From: an uncultured Spongiibacteraceae bacterium
GTDB taxonomy: Bacteria; Pseudomonadota; Gammaproteobacteria; Pseudomonadales; Dasaniaceae
Length of the DNA: 6,480 bases
NCBI GenBank assembly: GCA_937969395.1
Contig: CALBVI010000488.1
Coordinates: 1-6,480 of the forward strand
Direction of reading: 5' to 3'
Shown here piece by piece: positions 1 to 6,480 of the stretch (positions are counted from its first letter, which is position 1; the number at the start of each line of letters is the position of its first letter). A model generated the notes under the pieces. It was given only the letters and a program-made list of their open reading frames with translations. It made no database searches and was not told the origin of the DNA. The position numbers and the translations under genes were made by a program.

Positions 1-616
1 TTTTTAGCGCGATGATTAAGCCTGTAAAGATAAAGGCGCCAGGGGGAAGAATTGCGAGTAAGAATTGTTTGTAATCGTTGAAGACAACAATTTTCCAATT
101 TTTAGCAGCTTCACCAAATAGTAAATCCATATTATTAAATAAAGCACCGGTGCCAATAAGTTCACGAACTGCGCCTAACATTAATAAAATAACGGTAAAG
201 CCTAAGCCCATAATAAAGCCGTCGTACATAGCGGGTAAAATCGCGTTTTTGCTGGCGAAGGCATCGGCCCGGCCTAGGATTACGCAGTTAGTGGTAATTA
301 ATGGCAGAAAAATACCGAGAATCTGGAACAAATCATAGGTGTAGGCCTGCATCAGTAATTCAATGCAAGTCACTGCTGCGGCAATAATCATAACAAATAC
401 TGGGAGTCTTACTGCGTCGGATACAACGTTACGAATTAGCGACACACAGGTATTGGAAACCGTTAGTACTAACATGGTAGCTAAGCCCATGCCGATAGCA
501 TTGATGACTGAGCCGGTAACGGCTAATAGCGGACAGAGTCCTAGCAATTGAACAATGGCAGGGTTATTTTTCCACAGGCCGTTGGTCGAAAGTTCTTTAT
601 AGCTTACTTCAGCCAT
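1..616 (-). CDS. rsxE: RsxE/RnfE, membrane subunit of the Rnf electron-transport complex (3' end cut off by window edge)
   Basis: I translated this frame from ATG at 616; it stays open for 205 codons to the window edge. E. coli RsxE has about 231 residues, so roughly the last 25-30 are missing. The N-terminus [19 protein letters not shown] and the segment [20 protein letters not shown] are hallmark RsxE motifs. Cys28 and Cys111 sit in the two motifs shared with RsxA (LGLCP and TTNC), which in the known complex pair with the RsxA cysteines to hold an iron site within the membrane. Hydrophobic stretches fit the family's six-helix fold, and the last visible part ([20 protein letters not shown]) matches the final helix. 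The start overlaps the rsxG stop by 8 bp and follows a good Shine-Dalgarno AGAGG at 627-623. In related genomes nth (endonuclease III) often follows, but that would lie outside the window. Confidence 0.96.
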   Translation of the reverse strand, partial: MAEVSYKELSTNGLWKNNPAIVQLLGLCPLLAVTGSVINAIGMGLATMLVLTVSNTCVSLIRNVVSDAVRLPVFVMIIAAAVTCIELLMQAYTYDLFQILGIFLPLITTNCVILGRADAFASKNAILPAMYDGFIMGLGFTVILLMLGAVRELIGTGALFNNMDLLFGEAAKNWKIVVFNDYKQFLLAILPPGAFIFTGLIIALK

Positions 617-1265
617 TGTTAGCCTCTTTGGTTTCTAGAGTACTTGTTTTGCTACTGTCTAAAATACGCTGCTTATGTTGTTCAAAATACTGTAATGCCT
701 TGGCAATACTTTTACTGACTGCGCGAGGAGTGATAGTGGCGCCAGTAAACTGATCAAATACACCGTTATCTTTTTTCACTGTCCATTGTTCTAAGCTTGG
801 GTTTAGGAGCGAGCGTGCAATAAAGCCATCGACCCAATCACTTTTCTTTTTATCGATAGCGTCACCCAAACCGGGTGTTTCTCGGTGCGATAAAATGCGA
901 ACACCGGCTATTGTTCCGTCAACATTAACACCAATAATCATATCGATATCACCGGTATAACCATCTCGTGCAGTGGCAGGTAAAATGACGGCTACCGGTA
1001 TATTGTCCTGCTGCGCTATATACAATTGCTTAGCGTTTCGCAAACCAAGTAACTCGCTATCATTGACCGACTGAGCGTCATCTAACATAGAGTTGTTGTG
1101 CCGCGACTTGGGGATGATTTCTAAAAGCGCACGTTCTTCGGCGTGGCGAATATTGTCACGAATCTTATCACCAGTACCAAGAAAAGTTCCGGCAATAATA
1201 GCGGTACTGATGATAGCAAATAGTCCCAGCAAAAGAGCATTGCGGCTAATCGAAGCAGTTAGCAT
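609..1265 (-). CDS. rsxG: RsxG/RnfG, covalent-FMN subunit of the Rnf complex
   Basis: A 218-residue protein, slightly longer than E. coli RsxG (206). One N-terminal membrane helix (about residues 8-30) anchors it. The rest is a soluble FMN-binding domain that in the family faces the periplasm. The flavinylation motif is visible as [13 protein letters not shown] (residues 171-183). By family knowledge FMN is attached through a phosphoester to the last Thr of TGAT, here Thr177. Other conserved blocks are [13 protein letters not shown] (101-113) and the HRETPGLGD loop (127-135). FMN attachment would need an ApbE flavin transferase, not encoded in this window. The last 25 or so residues are polar and look variable. 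The ATG shares its A with the final base of the rsxD TGA stop, so the two are probably translationally coupled. Confidence 0.97.
   Translation of the reverse strand: MLTASISRNALLLGLFAIISTAIIAGTFLGTGDKIRDNIRHAEERALLEIIPKSRHNNSMLDDAQSVNDSELLGLRNAKQLYIAQQDNIPVAVILPATARDGYTGDIDMIIGVNVDGTIAGVRILSHRETPGLGDAIDKKKSDWVDGFIARSLLNPSLEQWTVKKDNGVFDQFTGATITPRAVSKSIAKALQYFEQHKQRILDSSKTSTLETKEANNG
623..627 (-). promoter_or_regulatory. Ribosome binding site of rsxE
   Basis: AGAGG on the sense strand, six bases before the rsxE ATG at 616 and inside the rsxG coding end. It supports the start that overlaps rsxG by 8 bp. Confidence 0.65.
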
Positions 1266-2326
1266 CAGCTGCCTCCCTTTGGCTTTTTAGCTGGCTGGTG
1301 ACCATAAGTGCGCGGCCTTGTGTAGTAATCTAGCAGCGGAGCAGAAAAATTCATCAGTAATACAGAGAAGGCAATTGCGTCAGGGTAATTACCCCACACA
1401 CGAATTAAATAAAGTAATATGCCAATCGATGCGCCATAAATAATACGGCCTTTATTGGATACAGCTGAAGTGACGGGATCGGTAACAATGAAAAACGCAC
1501 CGAACATAGTCGCGCCACTTAATAAATGAAACAGTGGTGAACCGCCGGAAGCTGAACTGCCGCCATCGTAAAAAAGTGCTGACATGACAGATAAAGCAAT
1601 CAGCATGCTGATAGGTGCATGCCAGGTAAAAACTCTCTGCCATAATAAAAATAGACCGCCACCGAGAAAGGCGATATTCACCCACTCCCAACCTATACCT
1701 GCCCAGTGACCAAACTGCGCATTCTGAGCCCAAATGTCGCTTACCATTAGGCTGTTGTTTTGTTTTAAAACATCTAATGGCGTAGCCATGGTAATGCCGT
1801 CAATACTGAAAGCGGCAATGCTATCGCGGCCCATGAACAGTGCGCCTAAGGCGTCAGCTATAGAGGGCAGGCTGCCGACAAAAGCGCCTTTGGGTGCCGC
1901 CCACATGGTCATTTCAACCGGGAATGAAATGAGCAAAACCACGTAGCCAACCATGGCTGGGTTGAACGGGTTATAGCCCATGCCGCCGTATAAATGTTTA
2001 GCAATTAAAATAGCAAAACTGACGCCAACAAAGATTAACCACCAGGGAGAGTAGGGTGGTAAGGCAATACCGATTAATACCGCGGTGACTAAAGCACTGC
2101 AGTCATTGAGATAAAAACTAATTGGTCTTTTGCGTAACATTAGCGCTAATGACTCAGCGGCAACCGCGACTAAGCAAGCCCAAATAATATTAACAAGAGT
2201 GCCCCAGCCAAAATAGTTAGTCAGCGCCAAAACACCGGGTATTGTTGCAAGCAATACTAATTGCATTAGCCGCTGCGTACTCATTGGCCCTGTGGCATGA
2301 GGTGAAGTAACTTTTAATAAGGCCAT
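1265..2326 (-). CDS. rsxD: RsxD/RnfD, multi-spanning flavin-binding membrane subunit of the Rnf complex
   Basis: A 353-residue, strongly hydrophobic protein, the same size as E. coli RsxD (352), with about nine or ten predicted membrane helices by eye. Family blocks include LYGGMGYNPFNPAMVGYVVL (112-131), LLSGATMFGAFFIVTDPVT (268-286), and the C-terminal LLDYYTRPRTYGH (331-343). The covalent FMN site of the RnfD/NqrB family lies in DGITMATPLD (176-185), with Thr182 the likely attachment residue. The motif reads T-M-A-T rather than the T/S-G-A-T of RsxG; from memory gammaproteobacterial RsxD commonly varies at this position, so it is not a defect. RsxD is thought to form part of the electron and ion path through the membrane together with RsxG. 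It overlaps rsxC by one base (TGATG) and rsxG by one base. Confidence 0.97.
   Translation of the reverse strand: MALLKVTSPHATGPMSTQRLMQLVLLATIPGVLALTNYFGWGTLVNIIWACLVAVAAESLALMLRKRPISFYLNDCSALVTAVLIGIALPPYSPWWLIFVGVSFAILIAKHLYGGMGYNPFNPAMVGYVVLLISFPVEMTMWAAPKGAFVGSLPSIADALGALFMGRDSIAAFSIDGITMATPLDVLKQNNSLMVSDIWAQNAQFGHWAGIGWEWVNIAFLGGGLFLLWQRVFTWHAPISMLIALSVMSALFYDGGSSASGGSPLFHLLSGATMFGAFFIVTDPVTSAVSNKGRIIYGASIGILLYLIRVWGNYPDAIAFSVLLMNFSAPLLDYYTRPRTYGHQPAKKPKGGS
1272..1277 (-). promoter_or_regulatory. Strong ribosome binding site of rsxG
   Basis: GGGAGG on the sense strand, six bases before the rsxG ATG at 1265 and within the last codons of rsxD. It is the closest match to a consensus Shine-Dalgarno in the cluster. 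Confidence 0.7.
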
Positions 2327-4683
2327 CAGTGTTGTGCCTTTTCTGTCAGCGCTGCTTTTGCATCACTGAGTTTTATCGTTAATTTGTCAATTGATTCGGC
2401 GAGGATTTCGGTGTTGTCGCTGCCTTCCGCTTGCGCTTTGGCTAATCGGTCTTGGGCTTTTTCGATTCGTTTAGTGATCGAGTCTACTGCGTTCTGTAAT
2501 CGTTCTTGATCACTCATGCTCGAAAACGCTGCTCTTTTGGCGACGGCTTGAGCTATCACATCTTGCACAACGTCGTCGCCAGCGACGGGTTGTTTGGCTG
2601 TTTTAGTTTTGGCGGCTGGATTTTCGGATGCGACAGTTTCTGGTGTCTGTTCCGCTGCTGGCAGTTTTGCCAATTCTTGCTCAGCCGCAAGAAGTTTGTC
2701 TTGTAAGCCCTTAACGCTATCTTCAAAAATAGCTAATTTGTCCGAATTTTCAGCTTTGGCAATATCGAGTTTTTGCTGTGTCTTTTCAATGCGTTTTTGC
2801 AGTGAACTAATGGCTTGCTCTGCTTTTTCTCGAGGTGACAGTTCAACCTTATTGGCACGTTTTTGTTGCGCTCTCGCAATTGCTTGTTGAGCGGCATCAT
2901 TGCTGTTGTCTGCACTTGTTTCAGTATTGCTTTGATGGTTTTCTTTCGTCGTGTTCGCTGCGATAAATTGTTCTAGCGTTTGTTTTGCTTGCTGATATTT
3001 TGCTTCGGTTTTTTCGACCCCCGTTTCAAAGGCAGCAACTTTATCGGAGTTTTGCTGTTGTGCTTGCGCGAGTTTTTCTTTTGCGCTAGCTAGACGTTTT
3101 TCTACACTGGCGAGTGCTTGCTCTAAACTTTCGCGAGTTGGTTTGTCGTCGGTATTGCCTGCACGTTTTGCTTTGGCTCGTTCTATCGCCGCCTGTACCG
3201 CATCGACCTTCGCGGTTTTATCATCACTCGCGCTAGCGGCCTTGGCTTGAGCCGCGGCTTTACGAGCTTCACGTTTAGCTATTTTTTCGGCTTCTAATCT
3301 TTCAATGCGCGCTTGTCTTGCTTCAAAGCGTATTTTCGCATGCTCGGCATTTTTTGCGTCTAAATCTCGTTGACGAATATCCGCTTTAGAGGCGCGGTAG
3401 TATTGCACTAAGGGAATGTTACTAGGGCATACAAAAGAGCAGGCACCACATTCTATGCAATCCTTTAAATTATGTTCTTCGAGTTTTTCGTACTCTTTGC
3501 CGCGAGCAAACCAATAGAGTTGCTGCGGCAGCAGTGACGCGGGGCAAGCTTCAGCACATAGCCCGCAGCGAATACAGGCTTGCGCAGGTGTCGGTGGTGC
3601 AATCTCTTTTGCCGTAGGGGCTAAGATACAGTTAGTCGTTTTTACCACTGGGACGTCAGTATTTTCTAAGGTGAAGCCCATCATTGGACCGCCCATAATT
3701 AACCGTGAACAATTTTTCGGATTAAAACCGCATTGCTGTAATAAATAGTTAACTGGTGTGCCGAGTAATACTTCTAGGTTTTTTTGCTGCTCACAGGCGT
3801 AACCAGTAACGGTGGTGATTCTTGAAATTAGTGGCTCGCCAAATTTAATCGCACGATAAATTGCAACAACAGAACCGATATTCTGACAAACAATACCTAC
3901 CTGCGCCGGTAAACCGCCAGCGGGAACTTCTTTGTCTGTGAGTATTTGTATGAGCTGTTTTTCACCACCTGATGGATATTTGGTGGGGAAAGATACAATC
4001 TCAATACCCGTACCTTCAGCTGCTTTTTGTAGTGCAGCAATGCCTTCGGGTTTGTTATCTTCAACGCCGATTAAAGTGGCTTCACTGGGATTAATTAAGT
4101 GGCGAAGAATTTTTGTGCCTTCAATAATCTGTTCAGCACGTTCGCGCATCAACATGTCATCAGCGGTGATATAGGGTTCGCATTCAGTGCCGTTAATAAT
4201 CAGTGTGTCGATGGGTTGATCATCACGGACACCGAGTTTAACCGCGGCGGGAAATCCAGCACCGCCCATACCTGCTATGCCAGCTTCGCGAATTAAGTTT
4301 AACAGCGCCTTTTTTTCTAGTGAACTGTAATCTTCAATACCGTTGTGTTCGATCCACTGATCTTGTTGATCGGTTTTGATCACAATACAGGGTGCACTCA
4401 TGCCGGAAGGGTGCGCAATAACTCGGTCTTCAATGGCAATCACTTCACCGGAACTAGACGCATGTACCGGTACGCTGACAAAGCCTTTGGCAGTAGCTAT
4501 ACACTGGCCTTTTAAAACTTTATCGCCAACATTAACAATCGCTTCTGCTGGCGCACCAATATGTTGTGATAGCGGCAAAACCAATACTTCAGGAATACCG
4601 GCAGCACTAATAGCTTGCTGATTGGATTGCTGTTTGTTTTCTTCGGGGTGGACGCCGCCGTGAATATCCCAAACTTTTCTCAC
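2326..4683 (-). CDS. rsxC: RsxC/RnfC, NADH-oxidising Fe-S/FMN subunit of the Rnf complex with a long repeat-bearing C-terminal extension
   Basis: A 785-residue soluble subunit, somewhat longer than E. coli RsxC (740). The N-terminal [11 protein letters not shown] (3-13) and a biotinyl-like sandwich domain (about 30-105) are followed by the FMN/NADH-binding fold, seen in [13 protein letters not shown] (138-150), [13 protein letters not shown] (163-175) and [11 protein letters not shown] (235-245). An SLBB-type region lies near 255-320. Two 4Fe-4S motifs follow: Cys370, 373, 376, 380 and Cys409, 412, 415, 419. From about residue 430 the chain becomes highly charged and helical (residues 436-493). 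It then carries three repeats (494-575, 596-675, 704-783), described separately. The start is GTG, not ATG: an in-frame TGA lies five codons upstream at 4698-4696, and the next Met is residue 95, past conserved sequence. GAGG at 4694-4691 is the likely Shine-Dalgarno. GTG overlaps the rsxB TGA stop by 4 bp. Confidence 0.97.
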   Translation of the reverse strand: MRKVWDIHGGVHPEENKQQSNQQAISAAGIPEVLVLPLSQHIGAPAEAIVNVGDKVLKGQCIATAKGFVSVPVHASSSGEVIAIEDRVIAHPSGMSAPCIVIKTDQQDQWIEHNGIEDYSSLEKKALLNLIREAGIAGMGGAGFPAAVKLGVRDDQPIDTLIINGTECEPYITADDMLMRERAEQIIEGTKILRHLINPSEATLIGVEDNKPEGIAALQKAAEGTGIEIVSFPTKYPSGGEKQLIQILTDKEVPAGGLPAQVGIVCQNIGSVVAIYRAIKFGEPLISRITTVTGYACEQQKNLEVLLGTPVNYLLQQCGFNPKNCSRLIMGGPMMGFTLENTDVPVVKTTNCILAPTAKEIAPPTPAQACIRCGLCAEACPASLLPQQLYWFARGKEYEKLEEHNLKDCIECGACSFVCPSNIPLVQYYRASKADIRQRDLDAKNAEHAKIRFEARQARIERLEAEKIAKREARKAAAQAKAASASDDKTAKVDAVQAAIERAKAKRAGNTDDKPTRESLEQALASVEKRLASAKEKLAQAQQQNSDKVAAFETGVEKTEAKYQQAKQTLEQFIAANTTKENHQSNTETSADNSNDAAQQAIARAQQKRANKVELSPREKAEQAISSLQKRIEKTQQKLDIAKAENSDKLAIFEDSVKGLQDKLLAAEQELAKLPAAEQTPETVASENPAAKTKTAKQPVAGDDVVQDVIAQAVAKRAAFSSMSDQERLQNAVDSITKRIEKAQDRLAKAQAEGSDNTEILAESIDKLTIKLSDAKAALTEKAQH
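2335..3204 (-). repeat. Three diverged tandem protein repeats in the RsxC C-terminus
   Basis: Residues 494-575 (3204-2959), 596-675 (2898-2659) and 704-783 (2574-2335) share a two-part plan. Each opens with a short Ala/Lys/Arg-rich helix: [48 protein letters not shown]. After a polar linker comes a segment of about 59 residues with heptad-like spacing, starting at 516, 617 and 725. These three segments align without gaps. All contain a K-R-[L/I] step followed by an A/Q/K-rich helix, then [N/G]SD at 545, 646 and 754. A second helix follows. The unit spacing is 102 then 108 residues. The short helix resembles the Ala/Arg/Lys repeats known at the end of E. coli RsxC; the coiled-coil-like half is not something I recall there. 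The function is unknown. Confidence 0.85.
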
Positions 4684-5324
4684 GCTGCTACCTCGTCATC
4701 ACTATCACTGCTTTTATCATCATCTTTATCAGTACGAGGTTTGAGATCGGTCACAATAATTTGTTCACTAGGCTGAGGTAAATTCCAGCTCCAGGTTTGC
4801 AGGTTGGTGTTAATGGGGAGCATATCAATACAATCGACTGGGCAGGGTTCAACGCATAAATCGCAGCCGGTACATTCACTTTTGATAACTGTGTGCATTT
4901 GTTTGGCTGCACCGAGAATCGCGTCAACAGGACAGGCCTGAATGCATTTGGTACAACCGATACATTCATCTTCGCGGATATAGGCAACAGTTTTAATCGC
5001 TTCTTCGCCATGCTCGGCATCGAGCGGTAAGGCTTCTACGTCGAGTAAGTCGGCCAGCGCTTGAATAGTACCTTCGCCACCGGGAGGGCACTTGTTGATA
5101 GCTTCGCCATTTGCAATAGCTTCGGCATAAGGCCTACAACCGGGATAGCTACATTGACCGCATTGGGTTTGTGGTAACAGTGCTTCAACTTGATCGGCGA
5201 TCGGATCGCCTTCGGTTTTAAATTTTACTGCGGCAAAGCCTAGCAAGGCACCGAAAGGCAAACCTAAAATCGTCAGCGCGATTAAAGCGGTAATAAACGG
5301 GTATTGTTGGACGAGTTCAAACAT
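4680..5324 (-). CDS. rsxB: RsxB/RnfB, ferredoxin-like Fe-S subunit of the Rnf complex, with an acidic tail
   Basis: A 214-residue protein; E. coli RsxB has 192. An N-terminal membrane helix (about 10-34) anchors it to the inner face of the membrane. A four-cysteine 4Fe-4S domain follows, with Cys55, Cys58, Cys63 and Cys79 in [21 protein letters not shown] two-cluster ferredoxin domain carries [12 protein letters not shown] (Cys121, 124, 127, 131) and [12 protein letters not shown] (Cys151, 154, 157, 161). In the complex RsxB relays electrons between RsxC, soluble ferredoxin or other partners, and the membrane subunits. The extra length is mostly a C-terminal Asp/Ser-rich tail (199-214) without a counterpart in E. 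coli RsxB. The ATG lies 12 bp after the rsxA stop and has only a weak Shine-Dalgarno, so translation may depend partly on ribosomes finishing rsxA. The TGA stop overlaps the rsxC GTG. Confidence 0.97.
   Translation of the reverse strand: MFELVQQYPFITALIALTILGLPFGALLGFAAVKFKTEGDPIADQVEALLPQTQCGQCSYPGCRPYAEAIANGEAINKCPPGGEGTIQALADLLDVEALPLDAEHGEEAIKTVAYIREDECIGCTKCIQACPVDAILGAAKQMHTVIKSECTGCDLCVEPCPVDCIDMLPINTNLQTWSWNLPQPSEQIIVTDLKPRTDKDDDKSSDSDDEVAA
4691..4694 (-). promoter_or_regulatory. Ribosome binding site that supports the GTG start of rsxC
   Basis: GAGG on the sense strand lies seven bases before GTG at 4683, inside the last codons of rsxB. With the in-frame TGA at 4698-4696, this leaves GTG as the only plausible start for rsxC. 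Confidence 0.7.
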
Positions 5325-5336
5325 AGTCGATTTCTG

Positions 5337-5915
5337 CTACACCAATCCCGCAAAGCCCATAAAGGCTAGCGACATGAGACCGGCGGTAATCATACCGATG
5401 GCAGGGCCTTTAAATGCTTGAGGTACATCGGCGACGGCAAGACGTTCACGCATGGCGGCGAATAAAACTAATACTAATGAGAAACCAAGTGCAGCACCAA
5501 AACCATAAAATGCTGACTCTAAAAAGCTGTGTTGTTTATTGATGTTCAATAGGGCAACACCGAGTACCGCGCAGTTGGTAGTGATTAGTGGTAGAAACAC
5601 ACCGAGTACCTTATAAAGCATAGGGCTACTTTTGCGCACGACCATTTCAGTAAACTGCACTACGACGGCAATCACTAGAATAAAGGAGATCGTTTTTAAG
5701 TATTCAAGCCCGAGCGGCAATAATAGCCACTCATAAGTTAACCAACTAACAATAGAGGCTAATGTTAATACGAAGGTGGTTGCGCTAGACATGCCAATGG
5801 CCGTTTCTAGTTTGTTAGACACGCCCATAAAAGGGCACAGTCCGAGAAACTGTACTAAGACAAAATTGTTGACCAGAATCGCTCCGATCAATAGCAGTGA
5901 ATAATCTGCCAGCAT
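5337..5915 (-). CDS. rsxA: RsxA/RnfA, membrane subunit of the Rnf electron-transport complex
   Basis: A 192-residue hydrophobic protein (E. coli RsxA: 193) with about six membrane helices. The signature blocks are [40 protein letters not shown] and the C-terminal [21 protein letters not shown]. Cys27 and Cys115 sit in the LGLCP and TTNC motifs. RsxA is a paralogue of RsxE, with the same motifs at Cys28 and Cys111 there; the two insert in opposite orientations and together hold an iron site in the membrane, according to structural work on the family. It is the first gene of the cluster. The ATG at 5915 is supported by AGG at 5925-5923, seven bases upstream, and by agreement with the family N-terminus. 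The stop is TAG. Confidence 0.97.
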   Translation of the reverse strand: MLADYSLLLIGAILVNNFVLVQFLGLCPFMGVSNKLETAIGMSSATTFVLTLASIVSWLTYEWLLLPLGLEYLKTISFILVIAVVVQFTEMVVRKSSPMLYKVLGVFLPLITTNCAVLGVALLNINKQHSFLESAFYGFGAALGFSLVLVLFAAMRERLAVADVPQAFKGPAIGMITAGLMSLAFMGFAGLV

Positions 5916-5922
5916 AGTATTA

Positions 5923-5928
5923 CCTGTT
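5923..5928 (-). promoter_or_regulatory. Ribosome binding site of rsxA
   Basis: The sense strand reads AACAGG, with AGG at 5925-5923 followed by seven bases and then ATG at 5915. This is a moderate Shine-Dalgarno at good spacing and supports the chosen rsxA start. Confidence 0.6.
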
Positions 5929-5941
5929 AAATTTGATCTCG

Positions 5942-5967
5942 TCTGGGTTTCTGTTTACTTGCCCAGA
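5942..5967 (-). promoter_or_regulatory. Inverted repeat in the probable rsxA leader
   Basis: TCTGGG (5967-5962 on the sense strand) and CCCAGA (5947-5942) can form a 6-bp stem with a 14-base loop, ending 26 bases before the rsxA ATG. It has no T-run after it, so it is not a standard terminator. It could be an mRNA leader hairpin, an operator half-site pair, or chance. Confidence 0.3.
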
Positions 5968-6006
5968 TGTAATGAATCTAATAAAGATCTTGTCGTACTT
6001 ACTATT

Positions 6007-6026
6007 TATGTTGAGCTATGTTGAGC
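6007..6026. repeat. Perfect 10-bp tandem direct repeat upstream of rsxA
   Basis: The ten bases tatgttgagc occur twice back to back (6007-6016 and 6017-6026). On the rsx sense strand this reads gctcaacata twice, about 92-111 bp before the rsxA ATG. Ten bases is close to one helical turn, so a regulator could bind both copies on the same face of the DNA. No regulator can be named from the sequence. Confidence 0.75.
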
Positions 6027-6034
6027 CGACGAAT

Positions 6035-6044
6035 TAGCGCGCTA
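6035..6044. repeat. 10-bp perfect palindrome (tagcgcgcta)
   Basis: A self-complementary GC-centred decamer lying 8 bp from the 10-bp tandem repeat, in the metG-rsxA gap. It might be part of a composite operator with that repeat; it may equally be chance. Confidence 0.3.
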
Positions 6045-6073
6045 GTTTAACATGGCTGCAGTCGTGTTTAATA

Positions 6074-6085
6074 AGCAGGCCTGCT
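6074..6085. repeat. 12-bp perfect palindrome just after metG
   Basis: The sequence agcaggcctgct equals its own reverse complement and starts 16 bases after the metG stop on the sense strand. As RNA it could form only a 4-bp stem with a GGCC loop, and an A/T-rich TATTAAA follows without a T-run, so it would be a poor intrinsic terminator. Confidence 0.4.
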
Positions 6086-6101
6086 CGTTCGTTTGCCCAG
6101 C

Positions 6102-6480
6102 TTATTTCACTCTCATCCCCGCTTTAGCGCCGTTGTCTGGCTGTAATAACCAGATGTCGTCACCGCCAGGGCCCGCTGCTAAGACCATACCTTCAGACAT
6201 GCCAAAACGCATTTTGCGAGGCTCTAGATTGGCGACCATAACCGTTAATCGGCCAATAAGGTCTTCCGGTGCGTACGCCGACTTAATACCCGCAAAGACT
6301 TGCTTGCTGCCATCGTCACCAAGGCTTAAGGTCAATTGCAGCAGTTTATCTGCACCTTCGACGTGTTCGGCTTTAACAATTTCGGCGATGCGTAAATCAA
6401 TTTTAGCAAAATCATCAAAGCTAATGGTCTCCGCTGGTGCGGTATCTTTCTTAGCTGATTTTTTGGCTTTTTTTGGTTTT
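6102..6480 (-). CDS. metG: Methionyl-tRNA synthetase, C-terminal tRNA-binding domain (5' part outside window)
   Basis: The frame is open from the window edge (first whole codon at 6479) to the TAA at 6104-6102, giving the last 125 residues. It begins with a lysine-rich linker ([12 protein letters not shown]) and continues into an EMAP-II/Trbp111-like OB-fold, with [64 protein letters not shown] and LAAGPGGDD. This is the dimerising, tRNA-binding appendix found at the end of many bacterial MetG proteins; the catalytic Rossmann and anticodon-binding parts would be upstream, beyond the window. The internal ATG at 6335 is not a start, because conserved domain residues continue upstream of it. A free-standing tRNA-binding protein is the alternative, but the linker and the strong match to MetG tails make it unlikely. 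It is co-oriented with rsxA, 186 bp away. Confidence 0.93.
   Translation of the reverse strand, partial: KPKKAKKSAKKDTAPAETISFDDFAKIDLRIAEIVKAEHVEGADKLLQLTLSLGDDGSKQVFAGIKSAYAPEDLIGRLTVMVANLEPRKMRFGMSEGMVLAAGPGGDDIWLLQPDNGAKAGMRVK

Larger units (their letters stand above)
5916..6101 (-). other. metG-rsxA intergenic region, probable site of the rsx promoter
   Basis: At 186 bp this is the only sizeable non-coding stretch in the window. As all downstream genes overlap or nearly touch, any promoter for the cluster should lie here or upstream of metG. I could not find a convincing sigma-70 -35/-10 pair on the minus strand, nor an FNR-type TTGAT-N4-ATCAA site. No hairpin followed by a T-run is present after the metG stop, so read-through from metG is possible. 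The region does contain a perfect 10-bp tandem repeat and several inverted repeats, listed separately. Confidence 0.5.

Noticed and set aside
78..551. Two plus-strand open frames (78-338 and 363-551)
   Set aside because: They are antisense to rsxE, whose minus-strand translation matches the family over its whole visible length. The plus-strand translations show no recognisable motif.
2506..2890. Open frames on the plus strand opposite the rsxC tail (2506-2706 and 2594-2890)
   Set aside because: They lie antisense to the biased Ala/Lys/Gln codons of the RsxC repeats and give Cys/Ser/Phe-rich translations without any recognisable family. They are by-products of the real gene's composition.
5916..6060. 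Sigma-70 promoter candidates such as TTCGTC-17 bp-CATAAA on the minus strand
   Set aside because: The -35 matches consensus at only 2 of 6 positions and the -10 at 4 of 6 without the final T. This is no better than expected by chance in A/T-rich sequence.
6074..6085. Intrinsic terminator for metG
   Set aside because: The palindrome would fold into only a 4-bp stem and no run of T follows it on the transcribed sense strand.
6102..6335. A 77-residue gene starting at the ATG at 6335
   Set aside because: Conserved MetG tRNA-binding domain residues continue upstream of this ATG to the window edge, so it is an internal methionine of metG.
1..6480. An undescribed defence, mobile or biosynthetic system
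   Set aside because: Every long stretch is accounted for by metG and the rsx genes, which have normal lengths and intact motifs. There are no transposase, integrase, CRISPR-like or tRNA sequences visible.
1..6480. The related Na+-translocating NADH:quinone reductase (nqr) operon
   Set aside because: The A-B-C-D-G-E order, the RsxB Fe-S protein with its 12 cluster cysteines and the two 4Fe-4S motifs in RsxC are specific to Rnf/Rsx; NqrA and NqrF are absent.

Overview
The window holds most of one minus-strand gene cluster encoding the membrane-bound Rnf/Rsx electron-transport complex. It is preceded by the 3' end of methionyl-tRNA synthetase (metG). Reading in the direction of transcription, from high to low coordinates, the order is metG (3' end only), a 186-bp gap, then rsxA, rsxB, rsxC, rsxD, rsxG and rsxE. 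rsxE runs off the low-coordinate edge. All products were recognised from their sequence: paired membrane subunits RsxA/RsxE, ferredoxin-like RsxB, NADH-site RsxC, and flavin-carrying RsxD and RsxG.

The protein sequences, the A-B-C-D-G-E order and the metG neighbour all point to a gammaproteobacterium. metG next to rnf is, from general knowledge, the arrangement in Pseudomonas-like lineages, whereas E. coli has rsx elsewhere relative to metG. Base composition looks moderate (by eye somewhat below 50% GC), which would suit a non-Pseudomonas, perhaps marine, gammaproteobacterium. That last point is inference only.

The genes are packed for translational coupling. rsxA and rsxB are 12 bp apart, rsxB/rsxC overlap by 4 bp (GTGA), rsxC/rsxD and rsxD/rsxG by 1 bp (TGATG), and rsxG/rsxE by 8 bp. 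The products form one complex. RsxC is expected to take electrons from NADH through FMN and two 4Fe-4S clusters. RsxB carries clusters on the cytoplasmic face, RsxA/RsxE hold a metal site within the membrane, and RsxD/RsxG carry covalent flavins. In different hosts the complex links NADH/ferredoxin redox chemistry to ion movement, or keeps the SoxR regulator reduced; the sequence does not say which applies here.

I see no mobile element, CRISPR array, RNA gene or unknown system. The less ordinary points are modest. RsxC has a long C-terminal extension built of three repeats, each pairing a short Ala/Lys/Arg-rich helix with a coiled-coil-like segment. RsxB has a short Asp/Ser-rich tail. The metG-rsxA gap contains a perfect 10-bp tandem repeat and several inverted repeats that may be regulatory.
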